A stretch of 64,000 bases of DNA, from positions 124,001 to 188,000 of the forward strand of contig JALIFM010000002.1 in assembly GCA_022867625.1 (NCBI GenBank), written 5' to 3'. The first letter of the stretch is position 1, and every line of letters starts with the position of its first letter. The position numbers and the translations under genes were made by a program. Below are positions 1 to 9,102 of the stretch, in pieces. The DNA comes from Lachnospiraceae bacterium NSJ-143 (GTDB lineage: Bacteria; Bacillota; Clostridia; Lachnospirales; Anaerotignaceae). Under the pieces are notes generated by a model. It was not told the origin of the DNA, searched no databases, and saw nothing but the letters and a program-made list of their open reading frames with translations.

Positions 1-2
1 AT

Positions 3-920
3 ATACCGTATGGAGTTTATAAAATTACAGAAACAAAACCGGCCCCGAATCATGAATTATCAGATGAGGTGCTGACAGCTGTTATAGGCTCAAGCGGTGT
101 TATGGTTTCACTTACTGACAGCAAGGGTGAAAGCCTTATGGGTGAGTCAGGCAAGGATTTTGTAAATATTTCCGACAAAGCTTTGGTGACAATCAAAAAG
201 GTGGATAAGAATACCAAAAAGGCTCTTGCTGGTGTTGAATTTGTAATTTACGACAGCACAGGCACTGAGCGCGGAAGAGGCAAAACCGGTGAAGACGGCG
301 TATTGAAATTTGACAACCTTATGGTAAATGAAAAATATGTCATAAAGGAAGTCGAACCTTTAAGGGGATACCGTGATTCAGCTGATGTTTCTATCGACAT
401 ACTGGAGAAAAAGGATTATGAGATAGTCTGGGAAAATGAAAAAATTCCTGATGAAGATGAAGGCGGCGGAGGCGGTACTCCGGAAAAGCCGGACGAACCG
501 GATAAACCGCCAGTTGAACCGGAAAAGCCGGATGAACCGGATAAACGGCCTGATAAGCCGGAGGATTCTGATGAACCAGACGATTCTGACGGAGGAAATG
601 AGCCTTCACAACCAGATGAACCGGAAGCACCAGAAGTACCGGAAAACAGTGAAGGTACTGTAGTTCATGGTGATGATGATGTGTATTATCTGATAGATGA
701 AAATGAAGTGCCTCTTGCATACTTTGACCCTGAAACTGACGAGTGGGTAACCATTGAAGACGATGAAGTGCCTCTTGCACATTTTGATGCGCCTGACCCG
801 GATAAACCGGATACAGGTGACAGAACAGATATGGCTAAATGGTTTGCAGTTATGGCATTTGGTCTTGCGGGCATTGTTGTTCTTATGTTGGGAAAGTCAA
901 GAAAAAAAGTGAATAAGTAA
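3..920 (+). CDS. SpaA-domain surface protein, C-terminal part (5' end outside window)
   Basis: The frame is open from the first base, so this is the 3' end of a longer gene. The first ~30 residues finish one SpaA-like beta-sandwich (YKITETKPAPNHELSD). A second follows (KALVTIKKVDKNTKKALAG to about YEIVWENEK), typical of Gram-positive pilin and adhesin modules. Next come a Gly linker, a Pro/Glu/Asp-rich stalk (PEKPDEPDKPP-like repeats) and two copies of an EVPLA(Y/H)FD motif. The C-terminus is a sorting signal: a PDTGD variant of LPXTG, a hydrophobic segment (WFAVMAFGLAGIVVLML) and a basic tail (KSRKKVNK). By family knowledge it is anchored to the wall or a pilus by a sortase; no sortase gene is in view. 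The ligand is unknown. Confidence 0.85.
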   Translation: MPYGVYKITETKPAPNHELSDEVLTAVIGSSGVMVSLTDSKGESLMGESGKDFVNISDKALVTIKKVDKNTKKALAGVEFVIYDSTGTERGRGKTGEDGVLKFDNLMVNEKYVIKEVEPLRGYRDSADVSIDILEKKDYEIVWENEKIPDEDEGGGGGTPEKPDEPDKPPVEPEKPDEPDKRPDKPEDSDEPDDSDGGNEPSQPDEPEAPEVPENSEGTVVHGDDDVYYLIDENEVPLAYFDPETDEWVTIEDDEVPLAHFDAPDPDKPDTGDRTDMAKWFAVMAFGLAGIVVLMLGKSRKKVNK

Positions 921-930
921 ATCTATTCTT

Positions 931-975
931 AATAACCGCTGCGCTTAAATACGTGGCGGTTATTTTGATTTTATT
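931..975 (+). terminator. Rho-independent terminator after SpaA-type gene
   Basis: AATAACCGC (931-939) and GCGGTTATT (956-964) form a perfect 9-bp stem, followed by a T-rich stretch (TTGATTTT). It lies 10 bases after the stop codon. Confidence 0.75.
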
Positions 976-1045
976 GATTTTGTTATAGTAATGTTTTTGC
1001 GTTTTATGTGCTGTTATAGTATATTATTAAACTTTTTGTAAAACT

Positions 1046-1074
1046 TTGAATTTTATGTGGCTGTATGGTATCAT
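1046..1074 (+). promoter_or_regulatory. Candidate sigma-A promoter for PPi-PFK
   Basis: TTGAAT (1046-1051) and TATCAT (1069-1074) are separated by 17 bases, and the gene starts 43 bases downstream. Both boxes depart from consensus, so support is moderate. Confidence 0.4.
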
Positions 1075-1117
1075 TTATTTAGCCTGAAAATTTAAATTAA
1101 AGGAGTGCCTTTTTCAA

Positions 1118-2344
1118 ATGAAACATAACTGTTTAATAGCTCAGTCGGGCGGACCGACATCTGCCATAAATGCTTCTCTTGCCGGTATATACAGTGCGGC
1201 AGACAAAAGTACTGCCGTAGGCAAAATATATGGCGGAATTAACGGCATAGAAGGTATAATCAAGGGTAAAATTGTAGACCTTAAGCCTATAATGGGAGAG
1301 TTTGGAAATCTTGCCCTTCTTAAGACAACGCCTTCATCTTTTTTGGGTTCGTGCAGATATAAACTCAAAGGGATAGACGAGGGCAGGGAGGATTTTAAGC
1401 GTATATTTGATGTCTTTGAGGAATACGGGATAAAATATTTCTTTTATATCGGCGGAAACGATTCTATGGATACTATTGCTAAACTTCAGCAATATCAGGA
1501 GGAAAACCCTCATGGAGTTATACTTGTAGGTGTGCCTAAAACGATTGACAATGACCTTATGTGCGTTGACCACACGCCCGGGTTTGGAAGCGCCGCAAAG
1601 TATATAGCCACAACTATAAAAGAAATAGCGTATGACACTGCTGTTTATGACATGGAAAGCATAGTTGTTGCCGAAATAATGGGCAGGAACGCCGGCTGGC
1701 TTACACTTTCTGCTGGCCTTGCCGAGGACTGCACGGGGGAGCCTATGGCGGACCTTATATATATTCCAGAAAACCCATTTGATTATGATAAACTCATAGC
1801 TGATATCAAAAAAACACAGAAGCTTAAAAAACAGATAGTTATAGCCGTATCTGAAGGAATCCGTTTTGAGAATGGGAAGCTTGTTTCAGAATCTGATGCT
1901 AAAGATGTTTTTGGCCATGGTCAGCTTGGCGGAGCCGCAAAGGTAGTGTCTGGTTATATAAAAGAAAAGCTTAATGTAAAGGTGAGAGCGGTTGAGATAA
2001 ATGTTTTGCAGAGGTGTGCGGCTCACTGCCTTTCATTGACAGATATAAACGAGAGCTTTTTAATTGGCGAAAAGGCGCTTCAGACAGCGGTTGAAGGTGT
2101 AAGCGGTGTAATGATAACAAGCACCAGAAAAGATAGTGATATGTACAGTCTTGAGCTTTCATACAGTGATATTAAGATGATTGCAAATAAGGAAAAAACT
2201 GTGCCTGCTGAATATATGAACAGGGATAAAAACAATATTTCGGCCGAAGGCGTAAAATATCTGCGCCCGCTGATACTTGGCGAAGTCAATATACCGCATA
2301 AGAATGGTATACCAATATATTTAAGTTTAAAAAAATTCATGTAA
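1118..2344 (+). CDS. pfp: Pyrophosphate-dependent 6-phosphofructokinase
   Basis: This enzyme phosphorylates fructose 6-phosphate in glycolysis. The 408-residue protein has the PFK fold: N-terminal AQSGGPTSAIN phosphate loop, GGNDS at residues 112-116, PKTIDND starting at 140, and MGRNAGW. In this family the residue after the GG-x position and the residue in PxTIDND decide the phosphoryl donor. ATP enzymes have Gly at both (GGDGS, PGTIDND); PPi enzymes have Asp and Lys. Here Asp115 and Lys141 are both the PPi type. The start follows an AAAGGAG site. It is monocistronic between two terminators. The PPDK at 6402 regenerates the matching metabolic logic. Reversibility and donor use are inferred from these residues. 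Confidence 0.92.
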   Translation: MKHNCLIAQSGGPTSAINASLAGIYSAADKSTAVGKIYGGINGIEGIIKGKIVDLKPIMGEFGNLALLKTTPSSFLGSCRYKLKGIDEGREDFKRIFDVFEEYGIKYFFYIGGNDSMDTIAKLQQYQEENPHGVILVGVPKTIDNDLMCVDHTPGFGSAAKYIATTIKEIAYDTAVYDMESIVVAEIMGRNAGWLTLSAGLAEDCTGEPMADLIYIPENPFDYDKLIADIKKTQKLKKQIVIAVSEGIRFENGKLVSESDAKDVFGHGQLGGAAKVVSGYIKEKLNVKVRAVEINVLQRCAAHCLSLTDINESFLIGEKALQTAVEGVSGVMITSTRKDSDMYSLELSYSDIKMIANKEKTVPAEYMNRDKNNISAEGVKYLRPLILGEVNIPHKNGIPIYLSLKKFM

Positions 2345-2348
2345 TGTT

Positions 2349-2385
2349 TAACCCCTTCTGGCGCAACCCCGAAGGGGTTATTAAT
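2349..2385 (+). terminator. Terminator after PPi-PFK gene
   Basis: TAACCCCTTC (2349-2358) and GAAGGGGTTA (2371-2380) form a perfect 10-bp stem with a 12-nt loop. The T tract after it is weak. Confidence 0.7.
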
Positions 2386-2499
2386 AAGTTCAAAGTTATA
2401 TTGAAACAAATTGTTTGTTGTGTTAAAATTACATTGGATATTTTAATTGTATTTTAATATATTGTATAATTATGGAACTTTTAATTGGAGGGGTTTCTT

Positions 2500-3726
2500 T
2501 TGCTCGGCGATATGAAGGCGTTCTGTAAATGGGCTTTGATAGCTGTAATTGTAGGCGCTGTAGTAGGTTTTGTGGGTGCCGCGTTTCATTATGCTGTTGA
2601 ATTTGCGACTGAATTAAGGCATGTCTTTCCTGCGCTTGTTTTTTTTCTTCCTTTAGGAGGTTTATATATAGCATGGATATACAGGATATGCGGCGCTGAA
2701 AATGACGGCGGAACGAATTTTGTAATTGACACAGTAAGGGAAAACAAAACTGTACCAATTGTAACACTGCCTATTATATTTGTAGGTACAGTAATTACCC
2801 ATCTTTTTGGAGGTTCATCTGGCAGGGAGGGAGCTGCTTTACAAATAGGCAGCAGTATATCGCATGCAGTTGGAGATGCGTTTAATCTTGATGAGAAGGA
2901 TATGCATACCATGACAATGTGCGGTATGGCGGCAGCCTTTGCAGCGCTTTTTGGTACACCTGTAACAGCGGCTGTTTTTTCAATAGAGGTTGTAAGTATA
3001 GGCATTATGCATTTTTCTGCGCTTGTGCCATGTATTGTTGCGGCGCTTTCTGGAATAATGGTGGCAAAAATGTTTAATGTTGCCCCTACACATTTTACTA
3101 TACTTAAGATTTGTGAATTTAATGCCCAAAATCTTATTAAAGTTATTATACTTTCAATCCTGTGCGCTTTTGTAAGTATACTTTTTTGTATAGTTATGAA
3201 AAGGGTAACCAGAATGTACAAAAAGTTGATACCAAACCCATTTTTAAAGGCAATAGCAGGAGGTTTTATAGTTATCGCACTTACGCTTGCAGTTGGCAGC
3301 GAATATTTTAATGGAGCCGGCATGGAGGCTATTGATGATGCGTTCAGCTCAGATGTTGTGTGGTATGCATTTCTTATGAAAATAATATTTACGGCATTTA
3401 CTCTTGGAGCGGGATATAAAGGAGGAGAAATAGTACCGGCATTCTTTACCGGGGCTACATTTGGAAATTTCGCGTCAAGAATTATAGGGCTTAATTCATC
3501 ATTTGGAACTGGAATAGGCCTTGTATGCCTGTTCTGCGGCGTAACTAACTGCCCTCTTACTTCAATGATTCTTTCGGTAGAGCTTTTTGGCTCAAGAGGT
3601 CTGCCGTTTTTTGCGGCGGCATGTGCCACAAGCTATATGCTTTCGGGCTATATAGGCCTTTACAGTGAGCAGAAGATTGTTTATTCAAAAACAAAGGCTG
3701 AATTTATTGACAAAAAAGCACAGTAA
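2500..3726 (+). CDS. CLC-family anion transporter, CLC-F-like branch
   Basis: This is a polytopic membrane protein of the CLC family. THLFGGSSGREGAALQIG carries the gating glutamate (E110 from the chosen start), and GGEIVPAFFTG (from ~308) matches the second anion-binding loop. The usual GSGIP helix motif is absent; the equivalent segment reads GGTNFVID. That resembles the fluoride-exporting CLC-F branch, where this motif is also replaced. A fluoride role is therefore possible, but chloride or nitrate transport cannot be excluded. I chose the TTG at 2500 because GGAGGGG (2487-2493) sits 6 nt upstream; the TTG at 2485 lies before that site. Length (408 aa) fits a minimal bacterial CLC without CBS domains. 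I found no fluoride-riboswitch consensus upstream. Confidence 0.85.
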   Translation: MLGDMKAFCKWALIAVIVGAVVGFVGAAFHYAVEFATELRHVFPALVFFLPLGGLYIAWIYRICGAENDGGTNFVIDTVRENKTVPIVTLPIIFVGTVITHLFGGSSGREGAALQIGSSISHAVGDAFNLDEKDMHTMTMCGMAAAFAALFGTPVTAAVFSIEVVSIGIMHFSALVPCIVAALSGIMVAKMFNVAPTHFTILKICEFNAQNLIKVIILSILCAFVSILFCIVMKRVTRMYKKLIPNPFLKAIAGGFIVIALTLAVGSEYFNGAGMEAIDDAFSSDVVWYAFLMKIIFTAFTLGAGYKGGEIVPAFFTGATFGNFASRIIGLNSSFGTGIGLVCLFCGVTNCPLTSMILSVELFGSRGLPFFAAACATSYMLSGYIGLYSEQKIVYSKTKAEFIDKKAQ

Positions 3727-3735
3727 ATTTTATTA

Positions 3736-3765
3736 TACCGCGGCAGGCTATTGCCGCGGTAATTT
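3736..3765 (+). terminator. Terminator after CLC gene
   Basis: ACCGCGGCA (3737-3745) and TGCCGCGGT (3752-3760) form a GC-rich 9-bp stem with a 6-nt loop, flanked by an extra T-A pair. TAATTTATATTT follows. Confidence 0.75.
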
Positions 3766-3837
3766 ATATTTAGTGAAAGATTTAAGGTTATAGGATATTT
3801 AATATGATAGTCAGGATAAGATGGCTGTTAAAAATTT

Positions 3838-3893
3838 ATGTAAAAAGTATGTAAAATAAACGTAAAATTTTGTTGTATTTTGGATAGTATAAT
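3838..3893 (+). promoter_or_regulatory. Pho-box-like triple 11-bp repeat and -10 box before Na/Pi cotransporter
   Basis: Three adjacent 11-bp direct repeats read ATGTAAAAAGT (3838-3848), ATGTAAAATAA (3849-3859) and ACGTAAAATTT (3860-3870). A consensus -10 TATAAT lies at 3888-3893, and no good -35 is visible. An 11-bp repeat standing in for a -35 is the layout of PhoB/PhoP-activated promoters. The downstream gene is a phosphate transporter. PhoP binding itself is inferred. Confidence 0.6.
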
Positions 3894-3976
3894 AATTGTT
3901 GGCTGTCGAAAAAAATGATATACTTTTTCTGAACGATTAACAAAGAAGCTTCTAATGTTCAAAGGAGACAATTGAT

Positions 3977-5749
3977 ATGAGCTTAATATCTGTTTTGCCG
4001 TTATTCGCCGGTATAGGACTATTCCTGTTTGGTATGAGCGTACTTGGTGCCGCACTGGAAAAAATAGCGGGGGCAAGTCTGGAGAAAATGCTGGAAAGAC
4101 TTACAAGCAGCAGGCCAAAGGGAGTTTTTCTTGGCACAGCGGTCACAGGGATAATCCAGAGTTCATCTGCCACAACTATAATGGTTGTAGGACTTATAAA
4201 CGCCGGAATAATGAAGCTTTCAAACGCTATACCTGTTGTAATGGGTGCAAATATTGGTACTACAGTTACAGGACAGATATTAAGACTTGGTGATATCGGT
4301 GACAGCGGAGTAATACTTTCGCTTTTAAAGCCTTCCTCATTTGGCCCTATACTTATTGGAATAGGTGCCGCCCTTTATGTATTTTCAAGAGCTAAAAGAA
4401 AAAAGGATATTGGAACAATAATGCTTGGTCTTGGAATGATATTTTTCGGCATGAGCACAATGGAAACGACGCTTTCTCCGCTTAAAGAAATACCGCAGTT
4501 TACAGAGCTGTTTTTTATATTTGAAAATCCAATACTTGGAATACTGCTCGGTATGGTTATGACTGCAATATTGCAGAGCTCCTCAGCTTCTGTAGGTATA
4601 CTTCAGGCGCTTTCCTCAACTGGCGCTTTGACATTTTCAACGGCAGTGCCTATAATACTTGGACAGAATGTTGGAAAATGCATAACAGTAATTTTGGCAA
4701 GCTTTGGCTCAAAACGAGATGCTAAGAGGGTTGTTTTTACAGATGTATTAACAAATATAATTGGTATGACAATGTTTTTTGTCATTATATACGGTCTTAA
4801 CTCAATTATTCATTTCACTTTCTGGGACAGCGTTGTAAACAGGGGAGATATAGCTAATTTCCATACATTTTTCAATATTGCAACGACAATAGCGCTTTTG
4901 CCGTTTGTAGACATTCTTATTAAAATTTCGGACAAAGCCATTAAAAAAGACGACATATCAGTGGAAGAAAAAGACCTTGCTTTGCTTGACGACCTGCTTT
5001 TAAAGACGCCTACACTTGCGGTAGAACAGGCAAGGAAGGTGCTTAACTCTATGGCTGCTCTTTCGCTAAAAAACTTTAAAAGGTCGATGACACTTTTCAG
5101 CGAATATTCGGAGAGGACTTTTGAGAAGGTTGAACGGGACGAAAACCTTATAGACAGGTTTGAAACCGCACTTGGAAATTACCTTCTTAAAATAACCGCG
5201 GCAGATATAAATGAGACAAGCAATGACCTTGTTGTTGAAATGCTGCACAGTGTTGGGGATTTTGAGAGAATATCGGACCACTGTATGAACGTGGCTGAGG
5301 TAGCAAAGAGGAATCATGAGAATAATATAGCTTTTTCAAAAGAAGGAATTGAGGAGCTGTCAATAATAGGCAACGCAGTTACTGAAATACTTACAATGGC
5401 TTCTGATTCATATGCCAGAAGGGACCTTCAGGAAGCGCTTAGGATTGAGCCTCTTGAGCAGGTTATAGACACTATTAACTTTGCTTTGAAAGACAGGCAT
5501 ATAAAGAGGCTATGCGAAGGGACATGCAGTGTTGAGGGCGGAGTATCCCTGCTGGAGCTTTTAACAAGTCTTGAAAGGATTTCTGACCACTGTTCAAACA
5601 TAGCTATTTACATACTTCAGGCGCTTGGTAAAGGCAAAATGAGTTCTGACAATGCGCATCTTCTGGCTGACAGGCTGCATAACGAGCCTACAAAGGAATA
5701 TATTCAGATGTATGATTTTTATCAGAATAAATATAAAATTAAAGAGTAG
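3977..5749 (+). CDS. Na/Pi cotransporter family protein with PhoU-like tail
   Basis: This 590-residue membrane protein imports phosphate with sodium, by family knowledge. Two inverted Na/Pi-cotransporter repeats carry the QSSSAT (from residue 61) and QSSSAS (from 200) motifs, each in a hydrophobic segment followed by Gly-rich loops (GANIGTTVTGQ, GQNVGKC). The C-terminal part, about 345-585, is a helical PhoU-like domain with two repeats containing RISDHC motifs (DFERISDHCMNVAEVA, SLERISDHCSNIAIYI). PhoU domains sense or signal phosphate status, so transport may be self-limited. The start follows AAAGGAG at a proper distance. It is a single-gene unit with a Pho-box-like promoter and a strong terminator. 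Confidence 0.93.
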   Translation: MSLISVLPLFAGIGLFLFGMSVLGAALEKIAGASLEKMLERLTSSRPKGVFLGTAVTGIIQSSSATTIMVVGLINAGIMKLSNAIPVVMGANIGTTVTGQILRLGDIGDSGVILSLLKPSSFGPILIGIGAALYVFSRAKRKKDIGTIMLGLGMIFFGMSTMETTLSPLKEIPQFTELFFIFENPILGILLGMVMTAILQSSSASVGILQALSSTGALTFSTAVPIILGQNVGKCITVILASFGSKRDAKRVVFTDVLTNIIGMTMFFVIIYGLNSIIHFTFWDSVVNRGDIANFHTFFNIATTIALLPFVDILIKISDKAIKKDDISVEEKDLALLDDLLLKTPTLAVEQARKVLNSMAALSLKNFKRSMTLFSEYSERTFEKVERDENLIDRFETALGNYLLKITAADINETSNDLVVEMLHSVGDFERISDHCMNVAEVAKRNHENNIAFSKEGIEELSIIGNAVTEILTMASDSYARRDLQEALRIEPLEQVIDTINFALKDRHIKRLCEGTCSVEGGVSLLELLTSLERISDHCSNIAIYILQALGKGKMSSDNAHLLADRLHNEPTKEYIQMYDFYQNKYKIKE

Positions 5750-5762
5750 TAAATTATTTGTC

Positions 5763-5815
5763 CGCAGCTGCGAGAGTTACAAACTTTTGTGGCTGCGATT
5801 TTTTATGTTGTAAAG
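5763..5815 (+). terminator. Terminator after Na/Pi cotransporter gene
   Basis: CGCAGC (5763-5768) pairs with GCTGCG (5802-5807). Inside, six further pairs (mostly G-T) and AGTT/AACT extend the stem to about 16 bp. ATTTTTTAT follows at once. Confidence 0.75.
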
Positions 5816-6269
5816 CTAATCAGAATCTGGTCTAAGTGCAAACGGTCAAAAGTCCGGACAATAAGCATACTTTGTATAGAGCCTGAACGTTGAATACAGA
5901 TTGCGGCAATCTGTTATTATAGCGGCATTTGTGTTATAATCTAATAAATATACTTTGTAATTTAAAATTGAAATTTACATTAACTGCTAAATAAATAAAA
6001 ATAAATTAATATTTTATGGAGGACAGACATATACCTATAAAGTGATTTTTGAGGTTAAATGTAACTGGGTAAAAAAATACTTTTCTTAAACTACAGAATT
6101 AGTTATAAAATTACGGATATACAGTTAAAAAGAAATTATAAATTATATTACATATTTTGTACTATATTACCGTACAATGGCCTGACATGTACGGATTTAA
6201 GGCGGTTTTTAAAAGAGAAATATGAATTTGGGCGTGTTAAAAATATTTAAAATTTTATTGATTTTTATA
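5816..6269. other. Long AT-rich gap without a gene
   Basis: No convincing coding frame is present. It holds a palindrome GTCCGGAC (5852-5859) and a perfect hairpin ACAGATTG/CAATCTGT (5896-5903 with 5907-5914, loop CGG). Neither has a T tract or a recognised RNA motif. The rest is AT-rich sequence leading to the PPDK promoter. Confidence 0.5.
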
Positions 6270-6298
6270 TTGATATTATTATAAGATAATGCTATACT
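6270..6298 (+). promoter_or_regulatory. Sigma-A type promoter for ppdK
   Basis: TTGATA (6270-6275) and TATACT (6293-6298) are separated by exactly 17 bases, each one mismatch from consensus. The start codon at 6402 leaves a leader of about 97 nt. Confidence 0.6.
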
Positions 6299-6401
6299 TT
6301 ATTTCGTAATTTAAAAACGCAGTTTTATTACTTTTTAAAAAGATAAAAATAGAAGTATTTTTACCTGAATTATTCTGTTAATGAGAAACGGAGTGGATAT
6401 T

Positions 6402-9026
6402 ATGAGCAAAAAATATGTTTATATGTTTAATGAAGGCGCCGCTTCAATGAAAGAGCTTTTGGGAGGCAAAGGCGCAAACCTTGCGGAAATGACAAATATG
6501 GGACTTCCTATTCCACAGGGATTTACTGTGACAACAGAGGCTTGTACATATTACAACGAAAACGGTAAGGTACTTTCTGACGAAATTATGGAACAGATTG
6601 AAAAGGCTCTCCTTCTTCTTGAGGAAAAGGCGGGCAAAAAGCTTGGAGACAATGAAAATCCTCTTCTTGTTTCGGTGCGTTCAGGTGCAAGGGCTTCTAT
6701 GCCGGGTATGATGGATACTGTACTTAACCTTGGACTGAATGATGTGTCTGTCAAAGGGCTTGCAAAGGAAACAAACAATGAAAGGTTTGCCTATGACTCA
6801 TACAGAAGGTTTATTATGATGTTTGCCGATGTTGTTATAGGCGTTTCAAAGTCTAAATTTGAAAGACATCTTGATGAGTATAAGGATTCTGTAGGGGCAA
6901 AATATGATACAGACCTCACTGCCGACGACCTTAAAAAAGTTACAGAGGATTTTAAAAAGATATATTTTGAAGACCAGGGTGTGGAGTTCCCTCAGGAGCC
7001 GAAGGTACAGCTTTTTGAAGCTGTAAAGGCCGTATTCCGTTCATGGGATAACCCAAGAGCATTTGTTTACAGAAGAATGAACGACATACCATACAGCTGG
7101 GGAACAGCTGTTAATGTACAGATGATGGTATTTGGAAACATGGGGGATACAAGCGGCACTGGCGTTGCTTTTACAAGGAACGCAGCCACAGGCGAAAGAA
7201 AAATGTTCGGCGAGTATCTTATTAATGCTCAGGGCGAAGATGTTGTTGCAGGAGTAAGGACACCTAAGCCTATTGCTACACTTGAGCATGATATGCCTGA
7301 GGTTTACAAACAGTTCTGCGACCTTTCGAGCAAGCTTGAAAGACACTATAAAGATATGCAGGATATGGAATTTACAATAGAAAACGGAAAGCTTTTCTTC
7401 CTCCAGACAAGGAACGGAAAGAGAACAGCGGCCGCTGCTCTTAAAATAGCGGTTGATATGGTAAAAGAGGGGCTTATAACAAAAGAGGAAGCTCTCCTTA
7501 AGGTAGAGCCTAAACAGCTTGACCAGCTGCTTCACCCGGCTTTTGACGCTGATAAGCTTAAAGCCGCCAAGCCTTTGGGCAAAGGCCTTCCTGCATCACC
7601 GGGAGCCGGTGCCGGAAAGGTATACTTTACAGCTGAGGATGCTAAGGAAGCGGCCAAAACAGGTGAGAGAGTTGTGCTTGTAAGACTTGAAACAAGCCCT
7701 GAGGACATTGAGGGAATGGCAGCCGCACAGGGGATACTTACAGTGCGCGGAGGAATGACCAGCCACGCCGCTGTTGTTGCCAGAGGAATGGGAAGGTGCT
7801 GTGTATCCGGCTGTGAGGCTATAAAAATGAATGAGGCTGAAAAGACATTCACTCTTGGCGGAATTACATTTAAAGAGGGAGACTATATTTCCCTTGACGG
7901 CTCTACAGGCAATATTTACGGTGAGGATATACCTACAACTGACCCTGCTATTTCGGGCGATTTTGCTGAGTTTATGAGCTGGGCTGACAGCACAAGAAGG
8001 CTCAAAATAAGGACGAATGCGGATACACCTCACGATGCCGCAAAAGCTGTTGAATTTGGCGCTGAAGGTATAGGTCTTACAAGGACTGAGCATATGTTCT
8101 TTGAAGAAAACCGTATACTTAAGTTCCGAATTATGATTCTGTCAGATTCGGAGGAAGAAAGAACAGCGGCTCTTGAGGCTATTAAGCCTTTCCAGAAGGC
8201 CGATTTTGTTGGAATATATGAGGCAATGCAGGAAAGGCCTGTTACAATACGTCTGCTTGACCCGCCTCTTCATGAATTTTTACCTAACACTGAGGAGGAG
8301 TTTGAACAGATTTCAAAGGTTATGGGTAAGCCTGTAGAGGAGCTTAAAATCAAGGCAAAAGGGCTTCATGAGCTTAACCCTATGATGGGACACCGTGGCT
8401 GCCGTCTTGCGGTAAGCTATCCTGAAATTGCGAGAATGCAGGCTGCGGCTATAATAGAAGCTGCTCTGGAGGTTAAGAAAACCAGGGGCTACAATATTGT
8501 GCCTGAGATTATGATTCCTCTTGTGGGCGACTCCAAAGAGATGAAGTTTGTAAAAGAGCTTATTGTTGAGGTAGCCGACAAGCTTATTGCCAGCAGCGGA
8601 ATTGAAATGAAATATCTTGTTGGAACAATGATTGAGATTCCTAGAGCGTGTATGACTGCTGACGAGATTGCAAAAGAGGCTGAGTTCTTCTCATTCGGAA
8701 CAAATGATTTGACACAGATGACATATGGACTTTCAAGAGATGACGCTGGTAAAATTCTGGCTGATTATATTGATAAAAAAATATATGAAGGCGACCCGAC
8801 AGCCAAGCTTGACAGAAGCGGAGTTGGCGAGCTTATGAAGATAGCTGTTGCAAAAGGAAAGGCAGCAAGGCCTGACCTCCATTTAGGCATATGCGGTGAG
8901 CATGGCGGAGACCCTTCATCAATAGAATTCTGTGATATGCTTGGACTTGACTATGTATCATGTTCGCCTTTCAGGGTGCCTATAGCAAGGCTTGCTGCGG
9001 CACAGGCTGTAATTAAAAACAAATAA
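6402..9026 (+). CDS. ppdK: Pyruvate, phosphate dikinase
   Basis: PPDK interconverts PEP, AMP and PPi with pyruvate, ATP and Pi. The 874-residue length matches the family. The N-terminal nucleotide-binding domain has GGKGANLAEM and VSVRSGARASMPGMMDTVLN. The central swivelling domain has GGMTSHAAVVARG with catalytic His455, the same number as in the well-studied Clostridium symbiosum enzyme. The C-terminal PEP/pyruvate barrel has GTMIEIPRACMTADEIA and SFGTNDLTQMTYG. I chose the ATG at 6402 because GGAG (6390-6393) is 8 nt upstream; an in-frame ATG at 6381 lacks a ribosome site. Alongside the PPi-type PFK at 1118 it points to PPi-linked glycolysis: one enzyme uses PPi, the other consumes or forms it. 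The codon choice is dense in highly expressed codons. Confidence 0.97.
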   Translation: MSKKYVYMFNEGAASMKELLGGKGANLAEMTNMGLPIPQGFTVTTEACTYYNENGKVLSDEIMEQIEKALLLLEEKAGKKLGDNENPLLVSVRSGARASMPGMMDTVLNLGLNDVSVKGLAKETNNERFAYDSYRRFIMMFADVVIGVSKSKFERHLDEYKDSVGAKYDTDLTADDLKKVTEDFKKIYFEDQGVEFPQEPKVQLFEAVKAVFRSWDNPRAFVYRRMNDIPYSWGTAVNVQMMVFGNMGDTSGTGVAFTRNAATGERKMFGEYLINAQGEDVVAGVRTPKPIATLEHDMPEVYKQFCDLSSKLERHYKDMQDMEFTIENGKLFFLQTRNGKRTAAAALKIAVDMVKEGLITKEEALLKVEPKQLDQLLHPAFDADKLKAAKPLGKGLPASPGAGAGKVYFTAEDAKEAAKTGERVVLVRLETSPEDIEGMAAAQGILTVRGGMTSHAAVVARGMGRCCVSGCEAIKMNEAEKTFTLGGITFKEGDYISLDGSTGNIYGEDIPTTDPAISGDFAEFMSWADSTRRLKIRTNADTPHDAAKAVEFGAEGIGLTRTEHMFFEENRILKFRIMILSDSEEERTAALEAIKPFQKADFVGIYEAMQERPVTIRLLDPPLHEFLPNTEEEFEQISKVMGKPVEELKIKAKGLHELNPMMGHRGCRLAVSYPEIARMQAAAIIEAALEVKKTRGYNIVPEIMIPLVGDSKEMKFVKELIVEVADKLIASSGIEMKYLVGTMIEIPRACMTADEIAKEAEFFSFGTNDLTQMTYGLSRDDAGKILADYIDKKIYEGDPTAKLDRSGVGELMKIAVAKGKAARPDLHLGICGEHGGDPSSIEFCDMLGLDYVSCSPFRVPIARLAAAQAVIKNK

Positions 9027-9102
9027 AAAGGCGATAGCTGTAATAATAATCCTGTATACAGGTTTATTATATACCAAACCAAACATCTATATCCTACCTT
9101 AC

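Noticed and set aside
2384-2499. Fluoride riboswitch before the CLC gene
   Set aside because: The conserved crcB-motif blocks are not present; the gap is plain AT-rich sequence.
2589-3629. Long minus-strand open frame opposite the CLC gene
   Set aside because: No ribosome site, no family motifs, and it mirrors codon bias of the plus-strand gene.
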